From: Mimachlamys varia
Taxonomy: Eukaryota > Mollusca > Bivalvia > Pectinida > Pectinidae
Length of the DNA stretch: 64,000 nucleotides
NCBI GenBank assembly: GCA_947623455.1
Contig: OX392536.1
Location: 13,077,282-13,141,281 of the forward strand
Direction of reading: 5' to 3'
Shown here: positions 1 to 14,700 of the stretch, piece by piece
How the letters are laid out: each line of letters opens with the position of its first letter
Position numbering within the stretch: the first letter of the stretch is position 1
Notes under the pieces: model-generated
The model's input: the letters and a program-made list of their open reading frames with translations, nothing else
Databases searched by the model: none
Told to the model about the DNA's origin: nothing
Position numbers and translations under genes: made by a program

Positions 1-1944
1 TGATGTTTGTGTATGGTGTCTGAGGGTGATGTTTGTGTATGGTGACTGGGTGTGATGTTTGTGTATTGTGACTGGGTGTGATGTTTGTGTATGGTGTCTG
101 AGTGTGATGTGTGTGTATGGTGTCTGAGTGTGATGTTTGTGTATGGTGTCTGAGGGTGATGTTTGTGTATGGTGTCTGAGGGTGATGTTTGTGTATGGTG
201 ACTGGGTGTGATGTTTGTGTATGGTGACTGAGGGTGATGTTTGTGTATGGTGTCTGAGTGTGATGTGTGTGTATGGTGTCTGAGTGTGATGTTTGTGTAT
301 GGTGACTGAGGATGATGTTTGTTTATGGTGTCTGAGTGTGACGTTTGTGTATGATGACTGAGAGGTGATGTTTGTGTATGATGTCTGAGTGTGATGTTTG
401 TGTATGGTGTCTGAGTGTGATGTTTGTGTATGATGTCTGAGGGTGATGTTTGTGTATCATGTCTGAGGGTGATGTTTGTGTATGGTGTCTGAGGGTGATG
501 TTTGTGTATGTCTGAGGGTGATGTTTGTGTATGTCTGAGGGTGATGTTTGTGTATGTCTGAGGGTGATGTTTGTGTATGTCTGAGGGTGATGTTTGTGTA
601 TGATGACTGAGGGTGATGTTTGTGTATGGTGTCTGAGGGTGATGTTTGTGTATGTCTGAGGGTGATGTTTGTGTATGTCTGAGGGTGATGTTTGTGTATG
701 ATGACTGAGGGTGATGTTTGTGTATGGTGTCTGAGGGTGATGTTTGTGTATGGTGTCTGAGGGTGATGTTGTGTATGGTGTCTGAGTGTGATGTTTGTGT
801 ATGGTGTCTGAGGGTGATGTTTGTGTATGTCTGAGGGTGATGTTTGTGTATGTCTGAGGGTGATGTTTGTGTATGATGTCTGAGGGTGATGTTTGTGTAT
901 GATGACTGAGGGTGATGTTTGTGTATGGTGTCTGAGAGTGATGTTTGTGTATGGTGACCTAGGGTGATGTTTGTGTATGGTGACTGAGGGTGATGTTTGT
1001 GTATGGTGTCTGAGGGTGATGTTTGTGTATGATGTCTGAGGGTGATGTTTGTGAATGATGTCTGAGGGTGATGTTTGTGTATGTCTGAGGGTGATGTTTG
1101 TGTATGTCTGAGGGTGATGTTTGTGTATGGTGTCTGAGGGTGATGTTTGTGTATGTCTGAGGGTGATGTTTGTGTATGGTGACTGAAGGTGATGTTTGTG
1201 TATGGTGACTGAAGGTGATGTTTGTGTATGATGTCTGAGGGTGATGTTTGTGTATGATGTCTGAGGGTGATGTTTGTGTATGATGTCTGAGGGTGATGTT
1301 TGTGTATGGTGTCTGAGGGTGATGTTTGTGTACGATGTCTGAGAGTGATGTTTGTGTATGGTGACTGAAGGTGATGTTTGTGTATGATGTCTGAGTGGGA
1401 TGTTTGTGTATGATGTCTGAGGGTGATGTTTGTGTATGATGTCTGAGGGTGATGTTTGTGTATGATGTCTGAGGGTGATGTTTGTGTATGGTGTCTGAGG
1501 GTGATGTTTGTGTACGATGTCTGAGGGTGATGTTTGTGTATGGTGACTGAGGGTGATGTTTGTGAATGATGTCTGAGTGGGATGTTTGTGTATGGTGTGT
1601 GAGGGTGATGTTTGTGTACGATGTCTGAGGGTGATGTTTGTGTATGATGTCTGAGGGTGATGTTTGTGTACGATGTCTGAGGGTGATGTTTGTGTATGAT
1701 GTCTGAGGGTGATGTTTGTGTACGATGTCTGAGGGTGATGTTTGTGTATGGTGACTGAGGGTGATGTTTGTGTTTGGTGACTGAGGGTGATGTTTGTGTA
1801 TGGTGACTGGGTGTGATGTTTGTGTATGGTGTCTGAGGGTGATGTTTGTGTATGGTGACTGGGTATGATGTTTGTGTATGGTGTCTGAGGGTGATGTTTG
1901 TGTATGGTGTCTGAGTGTGATGTGTGTGTATGGTGTCTGAGGGT

Positions 1945-4900
1945 GATGTTTGTGTATGGTGACTGAGGATGATGTTTGTGTATGGTGACTGAGGGTGATG
2001 TTTGTGTATGATGACTGAGGGTGATGTTTGTGTATGGTGTCTGAGGGTGATGTTTGTGTATGGTGTCTGAGGGTGATGTCTGTGTACGATGACTGATGAT
2101 GATGTTTGTGTATTATGTCTGAGGGTGATGTTTATGTATGGTGACTGGGTGTGATGTTTGTGTATGGTGTCTGAGGGTGATGTTTGTGTTTGGTGACTGA
2201 GGGTGATGTTTGTGTATGGTGAGTGGGTGTAATGTTTGTGTATGGTGTCTGAGGGTGATGTTTGTGTATGTTGACTGGGTGTGATGTTTGTGTATGGTGT
2301 CTGAGGGTGATGTTTGTGTATGGTGTCTGAGGGTGATGTTTGTGTATGGTGACTGGGTGTGATGTTTGTGTATGGTGACTGAGGGTGATGTTTGTGTATG
2401 GTGTCTGAGGGTGATGTTTGTGTATGGTGACTGGGTGTGATGTTTGTGTATGGTGACTGGGTGTGATGTTTGTGTATGGTGTCTGAGTGTGATGTGTGTG
2501 TATGGTGTCTGAGTGTGATGTTTGTGTATGGTGTCTGAGGGTGATGTTTGTGTATGGTGTCTGAGGGTGATGTTTGTGTATGGTGACTGGGTGTGATGTT
2601 TGTGTATGGTGACTGAGGGTGATGTTTGTGTATGGTGTCTGAGTGTGATGTGTGTGTATGGTGTCTGAGTGTGATGTTTGTGTATGGTGACTGAGGATGA
2701 TGTTTGTTTATGGTGTCTGAGTGTGACGTTTGTGTATGATGACTGAGAGGTGATGTTTGTGTATGATGTCTGAGTGTGATGTTTGTGTATGTCTGAGGGT
2801 GATGTTTGTGTATGGTGACTGAAGGTGATGTTTGTGTATGGTGACTGAAGGTGATGTTTGTGTATGATGTCTGAGGGTGATGTTTGTGTATGATGTCTGA
2901 GGGTGATGTTTGTGTATGATGTCTGAGGGTGATGTTTGTGTATGGTGTCTGAGGGTGATGTTTGTGTACGATGTCTGAGAGTGATGTTTGTGTATGGTGA
3001 CTGAAGGTGATGTTTGTGTATGATGTCTGAGTGGGATGTTTGTGTATGATGTCTGAGGGTGATGTTTGTGTATGATGTCTGAGGGTGATGTTTGTGTATG
3101 ATGTCTGAGGGTGATGTTTGTGTATGGTGTCTGAGGGTGATGTTTGTGTACGATGTCTGAGGGTGATGTTTGTGTATGGTGACTGAGGGTGATGTTTGTG
3201 AATGATGTCTGAGTGGGATGTTTGTGTATGGTGTGTGAGGGTGATGTTTGTGTACGATGTCTGAGGGTGATGTTTGTGTATGATGTCTGAGGGTGATGTT
3301 TGTGTACGATGTCTGAGGGTGATGTTTGTGTATGGTGACTGAGGGTGATGTTTGTGTTTGGTGACTGAGGGTGATGTTTGTGTATGGTGACTGGGTGTGA
3401 TGTTTGTGTATGGTGTCTGAGGGTGATGTTTGTGTATGGTGACTGGGTATGATGTTTGTGTATGGTGTCTGAGGGTGATGTTTGTGTATGGTGTCTGAGT
3501 GTGATGTGTGTGTATGGTGTCTGAGGGTGATGTTTGTGTATGGTGACTGAGGATGATGTTTGTGTATGGTGACTGAGGGTGATGTTTGTGTACGATGTCT
3601 GAGGGTGATGTTTGTGTATGATGACTGAGGGTGATGTTTGTGTATGGTGTCTGAGGGTGATGTTTGTGTATGGTGTCTGAGGGTGATGTCTGTGTACGAT
3701 GACTGATGATGATGTTTGTGTATTATGTCTGAGGGTGATGTTTATGTATGGTGACTGGGTGTGATGTTTGTGTATGGTGTCTGAGGGTGATGTTTGTGTT
3801 TGGTGACTGAGGGTGATGTTTGTGTATGGTGAGTGGGTGTAATGTTTGTGTATGGTGTCTGAGGGTGATGTTTGTGTATGGTGACTGGGTGTGATGTTTG
3901 TGTATGGTGTCTGAGGGTGATGTTTGTGTATGGTGTCTGAGGGTGATGTTTGTGTATGGTGACTGGGTGTGATGTTTGTGTATGGTGACTGAGGGTGTTG
4001 TTTGTGTATGGTGTCTGAGGGTGATGTTTGTGTAAGGTGACTGGGTGTGATGTTTGTGTATGGTGACTGGGTGTGATGTTTGTGTATGGTGTCTGAGTGT
4101 GATGTGTGTGTATGGTGTCTGAGTGTGATGTTTGTGTATGGTGTCTGAGGGTGATGTTTGTGTATGGTGTCTGAGGGTGATGTTTGTGTATGGTGACTGG
4201 GTGTGATGTTTGTGTATGGTGACTGAGGGTGATGTTTGTGTATGGTGTCTGAGTGTGATGTGTGTGTATGGTGTCTGAGTGTGATGTTTGTGTATGGTGA
4301 CTGAGGATGATGTTTGTTTATGGTGTCTGAGTGTGACGTTTGTGTATGATGACTGAGAGGTGATGTTTGTATATGATGTCTGAGTGTGATGTTTGTGTAT
4401 GGTGTCTGAGGGTGATGTTTGTGTATGGTGTCTGAGGGTGATGTTTGTGTATGGTGACTGAGGGTGATGTTTGTGTATGGTGTCTGATTGTGACGTTTGT
4501 GTATGATGACTGATGATGATGTGTGTGTATGGTGACTGAGGGTGATGTTTGTGTATGATGACTGAAGTTGATGTTTGTGTATGGTGATTGAGTGTGATGT
4601 TTGTGTATGGTGTCTAAGGGTGATGTTTGTGTATGGTGACTGAGGGTGATGTTTGTGTACGATGTCTGAGGGTGATGTTTGTGTATGATATCTGAGGGTG
4701 ATGTTTGTGTTTGGTGTCTGAGGGTGATGTTTGTGTATGGTGACTGAGGGTGATGTTTGTGTATGGTGTCTGAGGGTGATGTTTGTGTATGGTGTTTGAG
4801 GGTGATGTTTGTGTATTATGTCTGAGGGTGATGTTTGTGTATGGTGACTGGGTGTGATGTTTGTGTTTGGTGTCTGAGGGTGATGTTTGTGTATGGTGAC

Positions 4901-7900
4901 TGAGGGTGATGTTTGTGTATGGTGTCTGAGGGTGATGTTTGTGTATAGTGTTTGAGGGTGATGTTTGTGTATTATGTCTGAGGGTGTTGTTTGTGTATGG
5001 TGACTGAGGGTGATGTTTGTGTATGGTGTCTGAGGGTGATGTTTGTGTATGGTGTCTGAGGGTGATGTTTGTGTATTATGTCTGAGGGTGATGTTTGTTT
5101 ATGGTGTCTGAGGTTGATGTTTGTGTATGGTGTCTGAGGGTGATGTTTGTGTATGGTGTCTAAGGGTGATGTTTGTGTATGGTGTCTGAGGGTGATGTTT
5201 GTGTATTATGTCTGAGGGTGATGTTTGTGTATGGTGACTGGGTGTGATGTTTGTGTATGGTGTCTGATGATGATGTTTGTGTATGGTGACTGAGGGTGAT
5301 GTTTGTGTATGGTGTCTGAGGATGATGTTTGTGTATGGTGTCTGAGGGTGATGTTTGTGTATGATGTCTGAGGGTGATGTTTGTGTATGGTGTCTGAGGG
5401 TGATGTTTGTGTACGATGTCTGAGAGTGATGTTTGTGTATGGTGACTGAAGGTGATGTTTGTGTATGATGTCTGAGTGGGATGTTTGTGTATGATGTCTG
5501 AGGGTGATGTTTGTGTATGATGTCTGAGGGTGATGTTTGTGTATGATGTCTGAGGGTGATGTTTGTGTATGGTGTCTGAGGGTGATGTTTGTGTATGGTG
5601 ACTGAGGATGATGTTTGTGTATGGTGACTGAGGGTGATGTTTGTGTATGATGACTGAGGGTGATGTTTGTGTATGGTGTCTGAGGGTGATGTTTGTGTAT
5701 GGTGTCTGAGGGTGATGTCTGTGTACGATGACTGATGATGATGTTTGTGTATTATGTCTGAGGGTGATGTTTATGTATGGTGACTGGGTGTGATGTTTGT
5801 GTATGGTGTCTGAGGGTGATGTTTGTGTTTGGTGACTGAGGGTGATGTTTGTGTATGGTGAGTGGGTGTAATGTTTGTGTATGGTGTCTGAGGGTGATGT
5901 TTGTGTATGTTGACTGGGTGTGATGTTTGTGTATGGTGTCTGAGGGTGATGTTTGTGTATGGTGTCTGAGGGTGATGTTTGTGTATGGTGACTGGGTGTG
6001 ATGTTTGTGTATGGTGACTGAGGGTGATGTTTGTGTATGGTGTCTGAGGGTGATGTTTGTGTATGGTGACTGGGTGTGATGTTTGTGTATGGTGACTGGG
6101 TGTGATGTTTGTGTATGGTGTCTGAGTGTGATGTGTGTGTATGGTGTCTGAGTGTGATGTTTGTGTATGGTGTCTGAGGGTGATGTTTGTGTATGGTGTC
6201 TGAGGGTGATGTTTGTGTATGGTGACTGGGTGTGATGTTTGTGTATGGTGACTGAGGGTGATGTTTGTGTATGGTGTCTGAGTGTGATGTGTGTGTATGG
6301 TGTCTGAGTGTGATGTTTGTGTATGGTGACTGAGGATGATGTTTGTTTATGGTGTCTGAGTGTGACGTTTGTGTATGATGACTGAGAGGTGATGTTTGTG
6401 TATGATGTCTGAGTGTGATGTTTGTGTATGTCTGAGGGTGATGTTTGTGTATGGTGACTGAAGGTGATGTTTGTGTATGGTGACTGAAGGTGATGTTTGT
6501 GTATGATGTCTGAGGGTGATGTTTGTGTATGATGTCTGAGGGTGATGTTTGTGTATGATGTCTGAGGGTGATGTTTGTGTATGGTGTCTGAGGGTGATGT
6601 TTGTGTACGATGTCTGAGAGTGATGTTTGTGTATGGTGACTGAAGGTGATGTTTGTGTATGATGTCTGAGTGGGATGTTTGTGTATGATGTCTGAGGGTG
6701 ATGTTTGTGTATGATGTCTGAGGGTGATGTTTGTGTATGATGTCTGAGGGTGATGTTTGTGTATGGTGTCTGAGGGTGATGTTTGTGTACGATGTCTGAG
6801 GGTGATGTTTGTGTATGGTGACTGAGGGTGATGTTTGTGAATGATGTCTGAGTGGGATGTTTGTGTATGGTGTGTGAGGGTGATGTTTGTGTACGATGTC
6901 TGAGGGTGATGTTTGTGTATGATGTCTGAGGGTGATGTTTGTGTACGATGTCTGAGGGTGATGTTTGTGTATGGTGACTGAGGGTGATGTTTGTGTTTGG
7001 TGACTGAGGGTGATGTTTGTGTATGGTGACTGGGTGTGATGTTTGTGTATGGTGTCTGAGGGTGATGTTTGTGTATGGTGACTGGGTATGATGTTTGTGT
7101 ATGGTGTCTGAGGGTGATGTTTGTGTATGGTGTCTGAGTGTGATGTGTGTGTATGGTGTCTGAGGGTGATGTTTGTGTATGGTGACTGAGGATGATGTTT
7201 GTGTATGGTGACTGAGGGTGATGTTTGTGTACGATGTCTGAGGGTGATGTTTGTGTATGATGACTGAGGGTGATGTTTGTGTATGGTGTCTGAGGGTGAT
7301 GTTTGTGTATGGTGTCTGAGGGTGATGTCTGTGTACGATGACTGATGATGATGTTTGTGTATTATGTCTGAGGGTGATGTTTATGTATGGTGACTGGGTG
7401 TGATGTTTGTGTATGGTGTCTGAGGGTGATGTTTGTGTTTGGTGACTGAGGGTGATGTTTGTGTATGGTGAGTGGGTGTAATGTTTGTGTATGGTGTCTG
7501 AGGGTGATGTTTGTGTATGGTGACTGGGTGTGATGTTTGTGTATGGTGTCTGAGGGTGATGTTTGTGTATGGTGTCTGAGGGTGATGTTTGTGTATGGTG
7601 ACTGGGTGTGATGTTTGTGTATGGTGACTGAGGGTGTTGTTTGTGTATGGTGTCTGAGGGTGATGTTTGTGTAAGGTGACTGGGTGTGATGTTTGTGTAT
7701 GGTGACTGGGTGTGATGTTTGTGTATGGTGTCTGAGTGTGATGTGTGTGTATGGTGTCTGAGTGTGATGTTTGTGTATGGTGTCTGAGGGTGATGTTTGT
7801 GTATGGTGTCTGAGGGTGATGTTTGTGTATGGTGACTGGGTGTGATGTTTGTGTATGGTGACTGAGGGTGATGTTTGTGTATGGTGTCTGAGTGTGATGT

Positions 7901-9222
7901 GTGTGTATGGTGTCTGAGTGTGATGTTTGTGTATGGTGACTGAGGATGATGTTTGTTTATGGTGTCTGAGTGTGACGTTTGTGTATGATGACTGAGAGGT
8001 GATGTTTGTATATGATGTCTGAGTGTGATGTTTGTGTATGGTGTCTGAGGGTGATGTTTGTGTATGGTGTCTGAGGGTGATGTTTGTGTATGGTGACTGA
8101 GGGTGATGTTTGTGTATGGTGTCTGATTGTGACGTTTGTGTATGATGACTGATGATGATGTGTGTGTATGGTGACTGAGGGTGATGTTTGTGTATGATGA
8201 CTGAAGTTGATGTTTGTGTATGGTGATTGAGTGTGATGTTTGTGTATGGTGTCTAAGGGTGATGTTTGTGTATGGTGACTGAGGGTGATGTTTGTGTACG
8301 ATGTCTGAGGGTGATGTTTGTGTATGATATCTGAGGGTGATGTTTGTGTTTGGTGTCTGAGGGTGATGTTTGTGTATGGTGACTGAGGGTGATGTTTGTG
8401 TATGGTGTCTGAGGGTGATGTTTGTGTATGGTGTTTGAGGGTGATGTTTGTGTATTATGTCTGAGGGTGATGTTTGTGTATGGTGACTGGGTGTGATGTT
8501 TGTGTTTGGTGTCTGAGGGTGATGTTTGTGTATGGTGACTGAGGGTGATGTTTGTGTATGGTGTCTGAGGGTGATGTTTGTGTATAGTGTTTGAGGGTGA
8601 TGTTTGTGTATTATGTCTGAGGGTGTTGTTTGTGTATGGTGACTGAGGGTGATGTTTGTGTATGGTGTCTGAGGGTGATGTTTGTGTATGGTGTCTGAGG
8701 GTGATGTTTGTGTATTATGTCTGAGGGTGATGTTTGTTTATGGTGTCTGAGGTTGATGTTTGTGTATGGTGTCTGAGGGTGATGTTTGTGTATGGTGTCT
8801 AAGGGTGATGTTTGTGTATGGTGTCTGAGGGTGATGTTTGTGTATTATGTCTGAGGGTGATGTTTGTGTATGGTGACTGGGTGTGATGTTTGTGTATGGT
8901 GTCTGATGATGATGTTTGTGTATGGTGACTGAGGGTGATGTTTGTGTATGGTGTCTGAGGATGATGTTTGTGTATGGTGTCTGAGGGTGATGTTTGTGTA
9001 TGATGTCTGAGGGTGATGTTTGTGTATGGTGTCTGAGGGTGATGTTTGTGTACGATGTCTGAGAGTGATGTTTGTGTATGGTGACTGAAGGTGATGTTTG
9101 TGTATGATGTCTGAGTGGGATGTTTGTGTATGATGTCTGAGGGTGATGTTTGTGTATGATGTCTGAGGGTGATGTTTGTGTATGATGTCTGAGGGTGATG
9201 TTTGTGTATGGTGTCTGAGGGT
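1945..9222. repeat. Higher-order repeat in the 26-bp satellite, two copies, period 3639 bp
   Basis: Rare variant monomers recur at a fixed offset of 3639 bp. The variant tgatgtctgtgtacgatgac starts at 2074 and 5713, and again at 3684 and 7323. The variant tgattgtgacg is at 4485 and 8124. A gagag variant is at 2977, 6616, 5422 and 9061. Copy 1 is about 1945-5583 and copy 2 about 5584-9222; sampled segments look nearly identical. Within each copy a 1610-bp sub-block is itself repeated (2074 to 3684; 5713 to 7323). Edges were read by eye and may be off by a few units. Confidence 0.85.
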
Positions 9223-11425
9223 GATGTTTGTGTACGATGTCTGAGGGTGATGTTTGTGTATGGTGACTGAGGGTGATGTTTGTGAATGATGTCTGAGTGG
9301 GATGTTTGTGTATGGTGTGTGAGGGTGATGTTTGTGTACGATGTCTGAGGGTGATGTTTGTGTATGATGTCTGAGGGTGATGTTTGTGTACGATGTCTGA
9401 GGGTGATGTTTGTGTATGGTGACTGAGGGTGATGTTTGTGTTTGGTGACTGAGGGTGATGTTTGTGTATGGTGACTGGGTGTGATGTTTGTGTATGGTGT
9501 CTGAGGGTGATGTTTGTGTATGGTGACTGGGTATGATGTTTGTGTATGGTGTCTGAGGGTGATGTTTGTGTATGGTGTCTGAGTGTGATGTGTGTGTATG
9601 GTGTCTGAGGGTGATGTTTGTGTATGGTGACTGAGGATGATGTTTGTGTATGGTGACTGAGGGTGATGTTTGTGTACGATGTCTGAGGGTGATGTTTGTG
9701 TATGATGACTGAGGGTGATGTTTGTGTATGGTGTCTGAGGGTGATGTTTGTGTATGGTGTCTGAGGGTGATGTCTGTGTACGATGACTGATGATGATGTT
9801 TGTGTATTATGTCTGAGGGTGATGTTTATGTATGGTGACTGGGTGTGATGTTTGTGTATGGTGTCTGAGGGTGATGTTTGTGTTTGGTGACTGAGGGTGA
9901 TGTTTGTGTATGGTGAGTGGGTGTAATGTTTGTGTATGGTGTCTGAGGGTGATGTTTGTGTATGGTGACTGGGTGTGATGTTTGTGTATGGTGTCTGAGG
10001 GTGATGTTTGTGTATGGTGTCTGAGGGTGATGTTTGTGTATGGTGACTGGGTGTGATGTTTGTGTATGGTGACTGAGGGTGTTGTTTGTGTATGGTGTCT
10101 GAGGGTGATGTTTGTGTAAGGTGACTGGGTGTGATGTTTGTGTATGGTGACTGGGTGTGATGTTTGTGTATGGTGTCTGAGTGTGATGTGTGTGTATGGT
10201 GTCTGAGTGTGATGTTTGTGTATGGTGTCTGAGGGTGATGTTTGTGTATGGTGTCTGAGGGTGATGTTTGTGTATGGTGACTGGGTGTGATGTTTGTGTA
10301 TGGTGACTGAGGGTGATGTTTGTGTATGGTGTCTGAGTGTGATGTGTGTGTATGGTGTCTGAGTGTGATGTTTGTGTATGGTGACTGAGGATGATGTTTG
10401 TTTATGGTGTCTGAGTGTGACGTTTGTGTATGATGACTGAGAGGTGATGTTTGTATATGATGTCTGAGTGTGATGTTTGTGTATGGTGTCTGAGGGTGAT
10501 GTTTGTGTATGGTGTCTGAGGGTGATGTTTGTGTATGGTGACTGAGGGTGATGTTTGTGTATGGTGTCTGATTGTGACGTTTGTGTATGATGACTGATGA
10601 TGATGTGTGTGTATGGTGACTGAGGGTGATGTTTGTGTATGATGACTGAAGTTGATGTTTGTGTATGGTGATTGAGTGTGATGTTTGTGTATGGTGTCTA
10701 AGGGTGATGTTTGTGTATGGTGACTGAGGGTGATGTTTGTGTACGATGTCTGAGGGTGATGTTTGTGTATGATATCTGAGGGTGATGTTTGTGTTTGGTG
10801 TCTGAGGGTGATGTTTGTGTATGGTGACTGAGGGTGATGTTTGTGTATGGTGTCTGAGGGTGATGTTTGTGTATGGTGTTTGAGGGTGATGTTTGTGTAT
10901 TATGTCTGAGGGTGATGTTTGTGTATGGTGACTGGGTGTGATGTTTGTGTTTGGTGTCTGAGGGTGATGTTTGTGTATGGTGACTGAGGGTGATGTTTGT
11001 GTATGGTGTCTGAGGGTGATGTTTGTGTATAGTGTTTGAGGGTGATGTTTGTGTATTATGTCTGAGGGTGTTGTTTGTGTATGGTGACTGAGGGTGATGT
11101 TTGTGTATGGTGTCTGAGGGTGATGTTTGTGTATGGTGTCTGAGGGTGATGTTTGTGTATTATGTCTGAGGGTGATGTTTGTTTATGGTGTCTGAGGTTG
11201 ATGTTTGTGTATGGTGTCTGAGGGTGATGTTTGTGTATGGTGTCTAAGGGTGATGTTTGTGTATGGTGTCTGAGGGTGATGTTTGTGTATTATGTCTGAG
11301 GGTGATGTTTGTGTATGGTGACTGGGTGTGATGTTTGTGTATGGTGTCTGATGATGATGTTTGTGTATGGTGACTGAGGGTGATGTTTGTGTATGGTGTC
11401 TGAGGATGATGTTTGTGTATGGTGT
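8990..11425. repeat. Third higher-order segment of the 26-bp satellite, offset 2445 bp
   Basis: The stretch from about 6545 to 8980 reappears here shifted by 2445 bp. Markers move from 6616 to 9061, 7323 to 9768 and 8124 to 10569. The match ends near 11425, where ctgaggg in the source (about 8980) corresponds to ctgaagg in this copy. The difference between the two offsets, 1194 bp, equals the distance between two internal gagag markers (5422 and 6616). This fits unequal exchange inside one array rather than independent amplification. Confidence 0.8.
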
Positions 11426-11739
11426 CTGAAGGTGATGTTTGTGTATGGTGTCTGAGGGTGATGTTTGTGCATGGTGTCTGAGGGTGATGTTTGTGTATGG
11501 TGTCTGAGGGTGATGTTTGTGTATGGTGACTGAGGGTGATGTTTGTGTATGGTGTCTGAGGATGATGTTTGTGTATGGTGTCTGAGGGTGATGTTTGTGT
11601 ATGGTGACTGAGGGTGATGTTTGTGTATGGTGACTGAGGGTGATGTTTGTGTTTGGTGACTGAGGATGATGTTTGTGTATGGTGACTGAGGGTGATGTTT
11701 GTGTATGGTGACTGAGGATGATGTTTTTGTATGGTGTCT

Positions 11740-14700
11740 AAGGGTGATGTTTGTGTATCATGTCTGTGGGTGATGTTTGTGTATGGTGACTGTGTGTGAT
11801 GTTTGTGTATCATGTCTGTGGGTGATGTTTGTGTATGGTGACTGTGTGTGATGTTTGTGTATGGTGTCTGAGGGTGATGTTTGTGTATGGTGTCTAAGGG
11901 TGATGTTTGTGTATGGTGACTGAGGATGATGTTTTTGTATGGTGTCTGAGTGTGATGTGTGTGTATCATGTCTGAGGGTGATGTTTGTGTATGGTGACTG
12001 TGTGTGATGTTTTTGTATGATGTCTGAGGGTGATGTTTGTGTATGTTGTCTGAGGGTGATGTTTGTGTATGGTGTCTGAGGGTGATGTTTGTGTATGGTG
12101 ACTGAGGGTGATGTTTGTGTATGGTGTCTGAGGGTGATGTTTGTGTATGGTGTCTGAGGGTGTTGTTTGTGTATGTTGTCTGAGGGTGATGTTTGTGTAT
12201 GGTGACTGAGGGTGATGTTTGTGTATGGTGTCTGAGGATGATGTTTGTGTATGGTGTCTGAGGGTGATGTTTGTGTATGGTGTCTGAGGGTGATGTTTGT
12301 GTATGGTGAGTGAGGGTGATGTTTGTGTATGGTGTCTGAGGGTGATGTTTGGGTATGGTGTCTGAGGGTGATGTTTGTGTATGGTGACTGAGGGTGATGT
12401 TTGTGTATGGTGTCTGAGGGTGATGTTTGTGTATGGTGTCTGAGGGTGATGTTTGTGTACGATGTCTGAGGGTGATGTTTGTGTATGGTGTCTGAGGGTG
12501 ATGTTTGTGTAAGGTGTCTGAGGGTGATGTTTGTGTATGGTGACTGAGGGTGATGTTTGTGTATGGTGTCTGAGGGTGATGTTTGTGTATGGTGTCTGAG
12601 GGTGATGTTTGTGTACGATGTCTGAGGGTGATGTTTGTGTATGGTGTCTGAGGGTGATGTTTGTGTATGGTGTCTGAGGGTGATGTTTGTGTATGGTGTC
12701 TGAGGATGATGTTTGTGTATGGTGTCTGAGTATGATGTTTGTGTATGGTGTCTGAGGATGATGTTTGTGTTTGGTGTCTGAGGGTGATGTTTGTGCATGG
12801 TGATTGAGGATGATGTTTGTGTATGGTGTCGGATGGTTATGTTTGTGTTTGGTGTCTGAGGGTGATGTTTGTGTATCATGTCTGAGGGTGATGTTTGTGC
12901 ATGGTGTCTGAGTGTGATGTTTGTGTTTGGTGACTGAGGGTGATATTTGTGTATGGTGACTGAGGATGATGTTTTTGTATGGTGTCTGAGTGTGATGTGT
13001 GTGTATCATGTCTGAGGGTGATGTTTGTGTATGGTGACTGTGTGTGATGTTTGTGTATGGTTTCTGAGGATGATGATTGTGTATGGTGTCTGAGTGTGAT
13101 GTGTGTGTATCATGTCTGAGGGTGATGTTTGTGTATGGTGACTGTGTGTGATGTTTGTGTATGGTTTCTGAGGATGATGATTGTGTATGGTGTCTGAGTA
13201 TGATGTTTGTGTATGGTGTCTGAGGATGATGTTTGTGTATGGTGACTGGGTGTGATGTTTGTGTATGTCTGAGGGTGATGTTTGTGTATGGTGACTGAAG
13301 GTGATGTTTGTGTATGGTGTCTGAGGATGATGTTTGTGTATGGTGACTGAGGCTGATGTTTGTGTATGGTGACTGAGGGTGATGTTTGTGTATGGTGACT
13401 GAAGGTGATGTTTGTGTATGGTGACTGAGGATGATGATTGTGTATGGTGTCTGAGTATGTTGTTTGTGTATGGTGTCTGAGGATGATGTTTGTGTATGTC
13501 TGAGGGTGATGTTTGTGTATGGTGACTGAAGGTGATGTTTGTGTATGGTGTCTGAGGATGATGTTTGTGTATGGTGACTGAGGGTGATGTTTGTGTATGG
13601 TGACTGAGGGTGATGTTTGTGTATGGTGACTGAGAATGATGTTTGTTTATGGTATCTGAGTGTGATGTTTGTGTATGGTGTCTGAGGGTGATGTTTGTGT
13701 ATGGTGACTGAGGGTGATGTTTGTGTATGGTGTCTGAGGGTGTTGTTTGTGTATGGTGTCTGAGGATGATGTTTGTGTATGGTGTCTAAGGGTGATGTTT
13801 GTGTATGGTTACTGAGGATGATGTTTTTGTATGGTGTCTAAGTGTGATGTGTGTGTATCATGTCTGTGGGTGATGTTTGTGTATGGTGACTGTGTGTGAT
13901 GTTTGTGTATGGTTTCTGAGGGTGATGTTTGTGTATGGTGACTGAGGATGATGATTGTGTATGGTGTCTGAGTATGATGTTTGTGTATGGTGTCTGAGGA
14001 TGATGTTTGTGTTTGGTGTCTGAGGGTGATGTTTGTGCATGGTGACTGAGGATGATGTTTGTGTATGGTGTCGGATGGTTATGTTTGTGTTTGGTGTCTG
14101 AGGGTGATGTTTGTGTATCATGTCTGAGGGTGATGTTTGTGCATGGTGTCTGATTGTGACGTTTGTGTATGGTGTCTGAGTGTGATGTTTGTGTATGGTG
14201 TCTGAGGGTGATTTTTTTTGTATGGTGATTGAGTGTGATGTTTGTGTATGATGTCTGAGGGTGATGTTTGTGTATGGTGACTGTGTGTGATGTTTGTGTA
14301 TGGTTTCTGAGGGTGATGTTTGTGTATGGTGACTGAAGGTGATGTTTTTGTATGGTGTCTGAGGATGATGTTTGTGTATGGTGACTGAGGATGATGTTTG
14401 TTTATGGTGTCTGAGTGTGACGTTTGTGTATGATGACTGAGAGGTGATGTTTGTGTATGATGTCTGAGTGTGATGTTTGTGTATGGTGTCTGAGGGTGAT
14501 GTTTGTGTATGGTGTCTGAGGGTGATGTTTGTGTATGGTGACTGAGGGTGATGTTTGTGTATGGTGTCTGATTGTGACGTTTGTGTATGATGACTGATGA
14601 TGATGTGTGTGTATGGTGACTGAGGGTGATGTTTGTGTATGATGACTGAAGTTGATGTTTGTGTATGGTGATTGAGTGTGATGTTTGTGTATGGTGTCTA

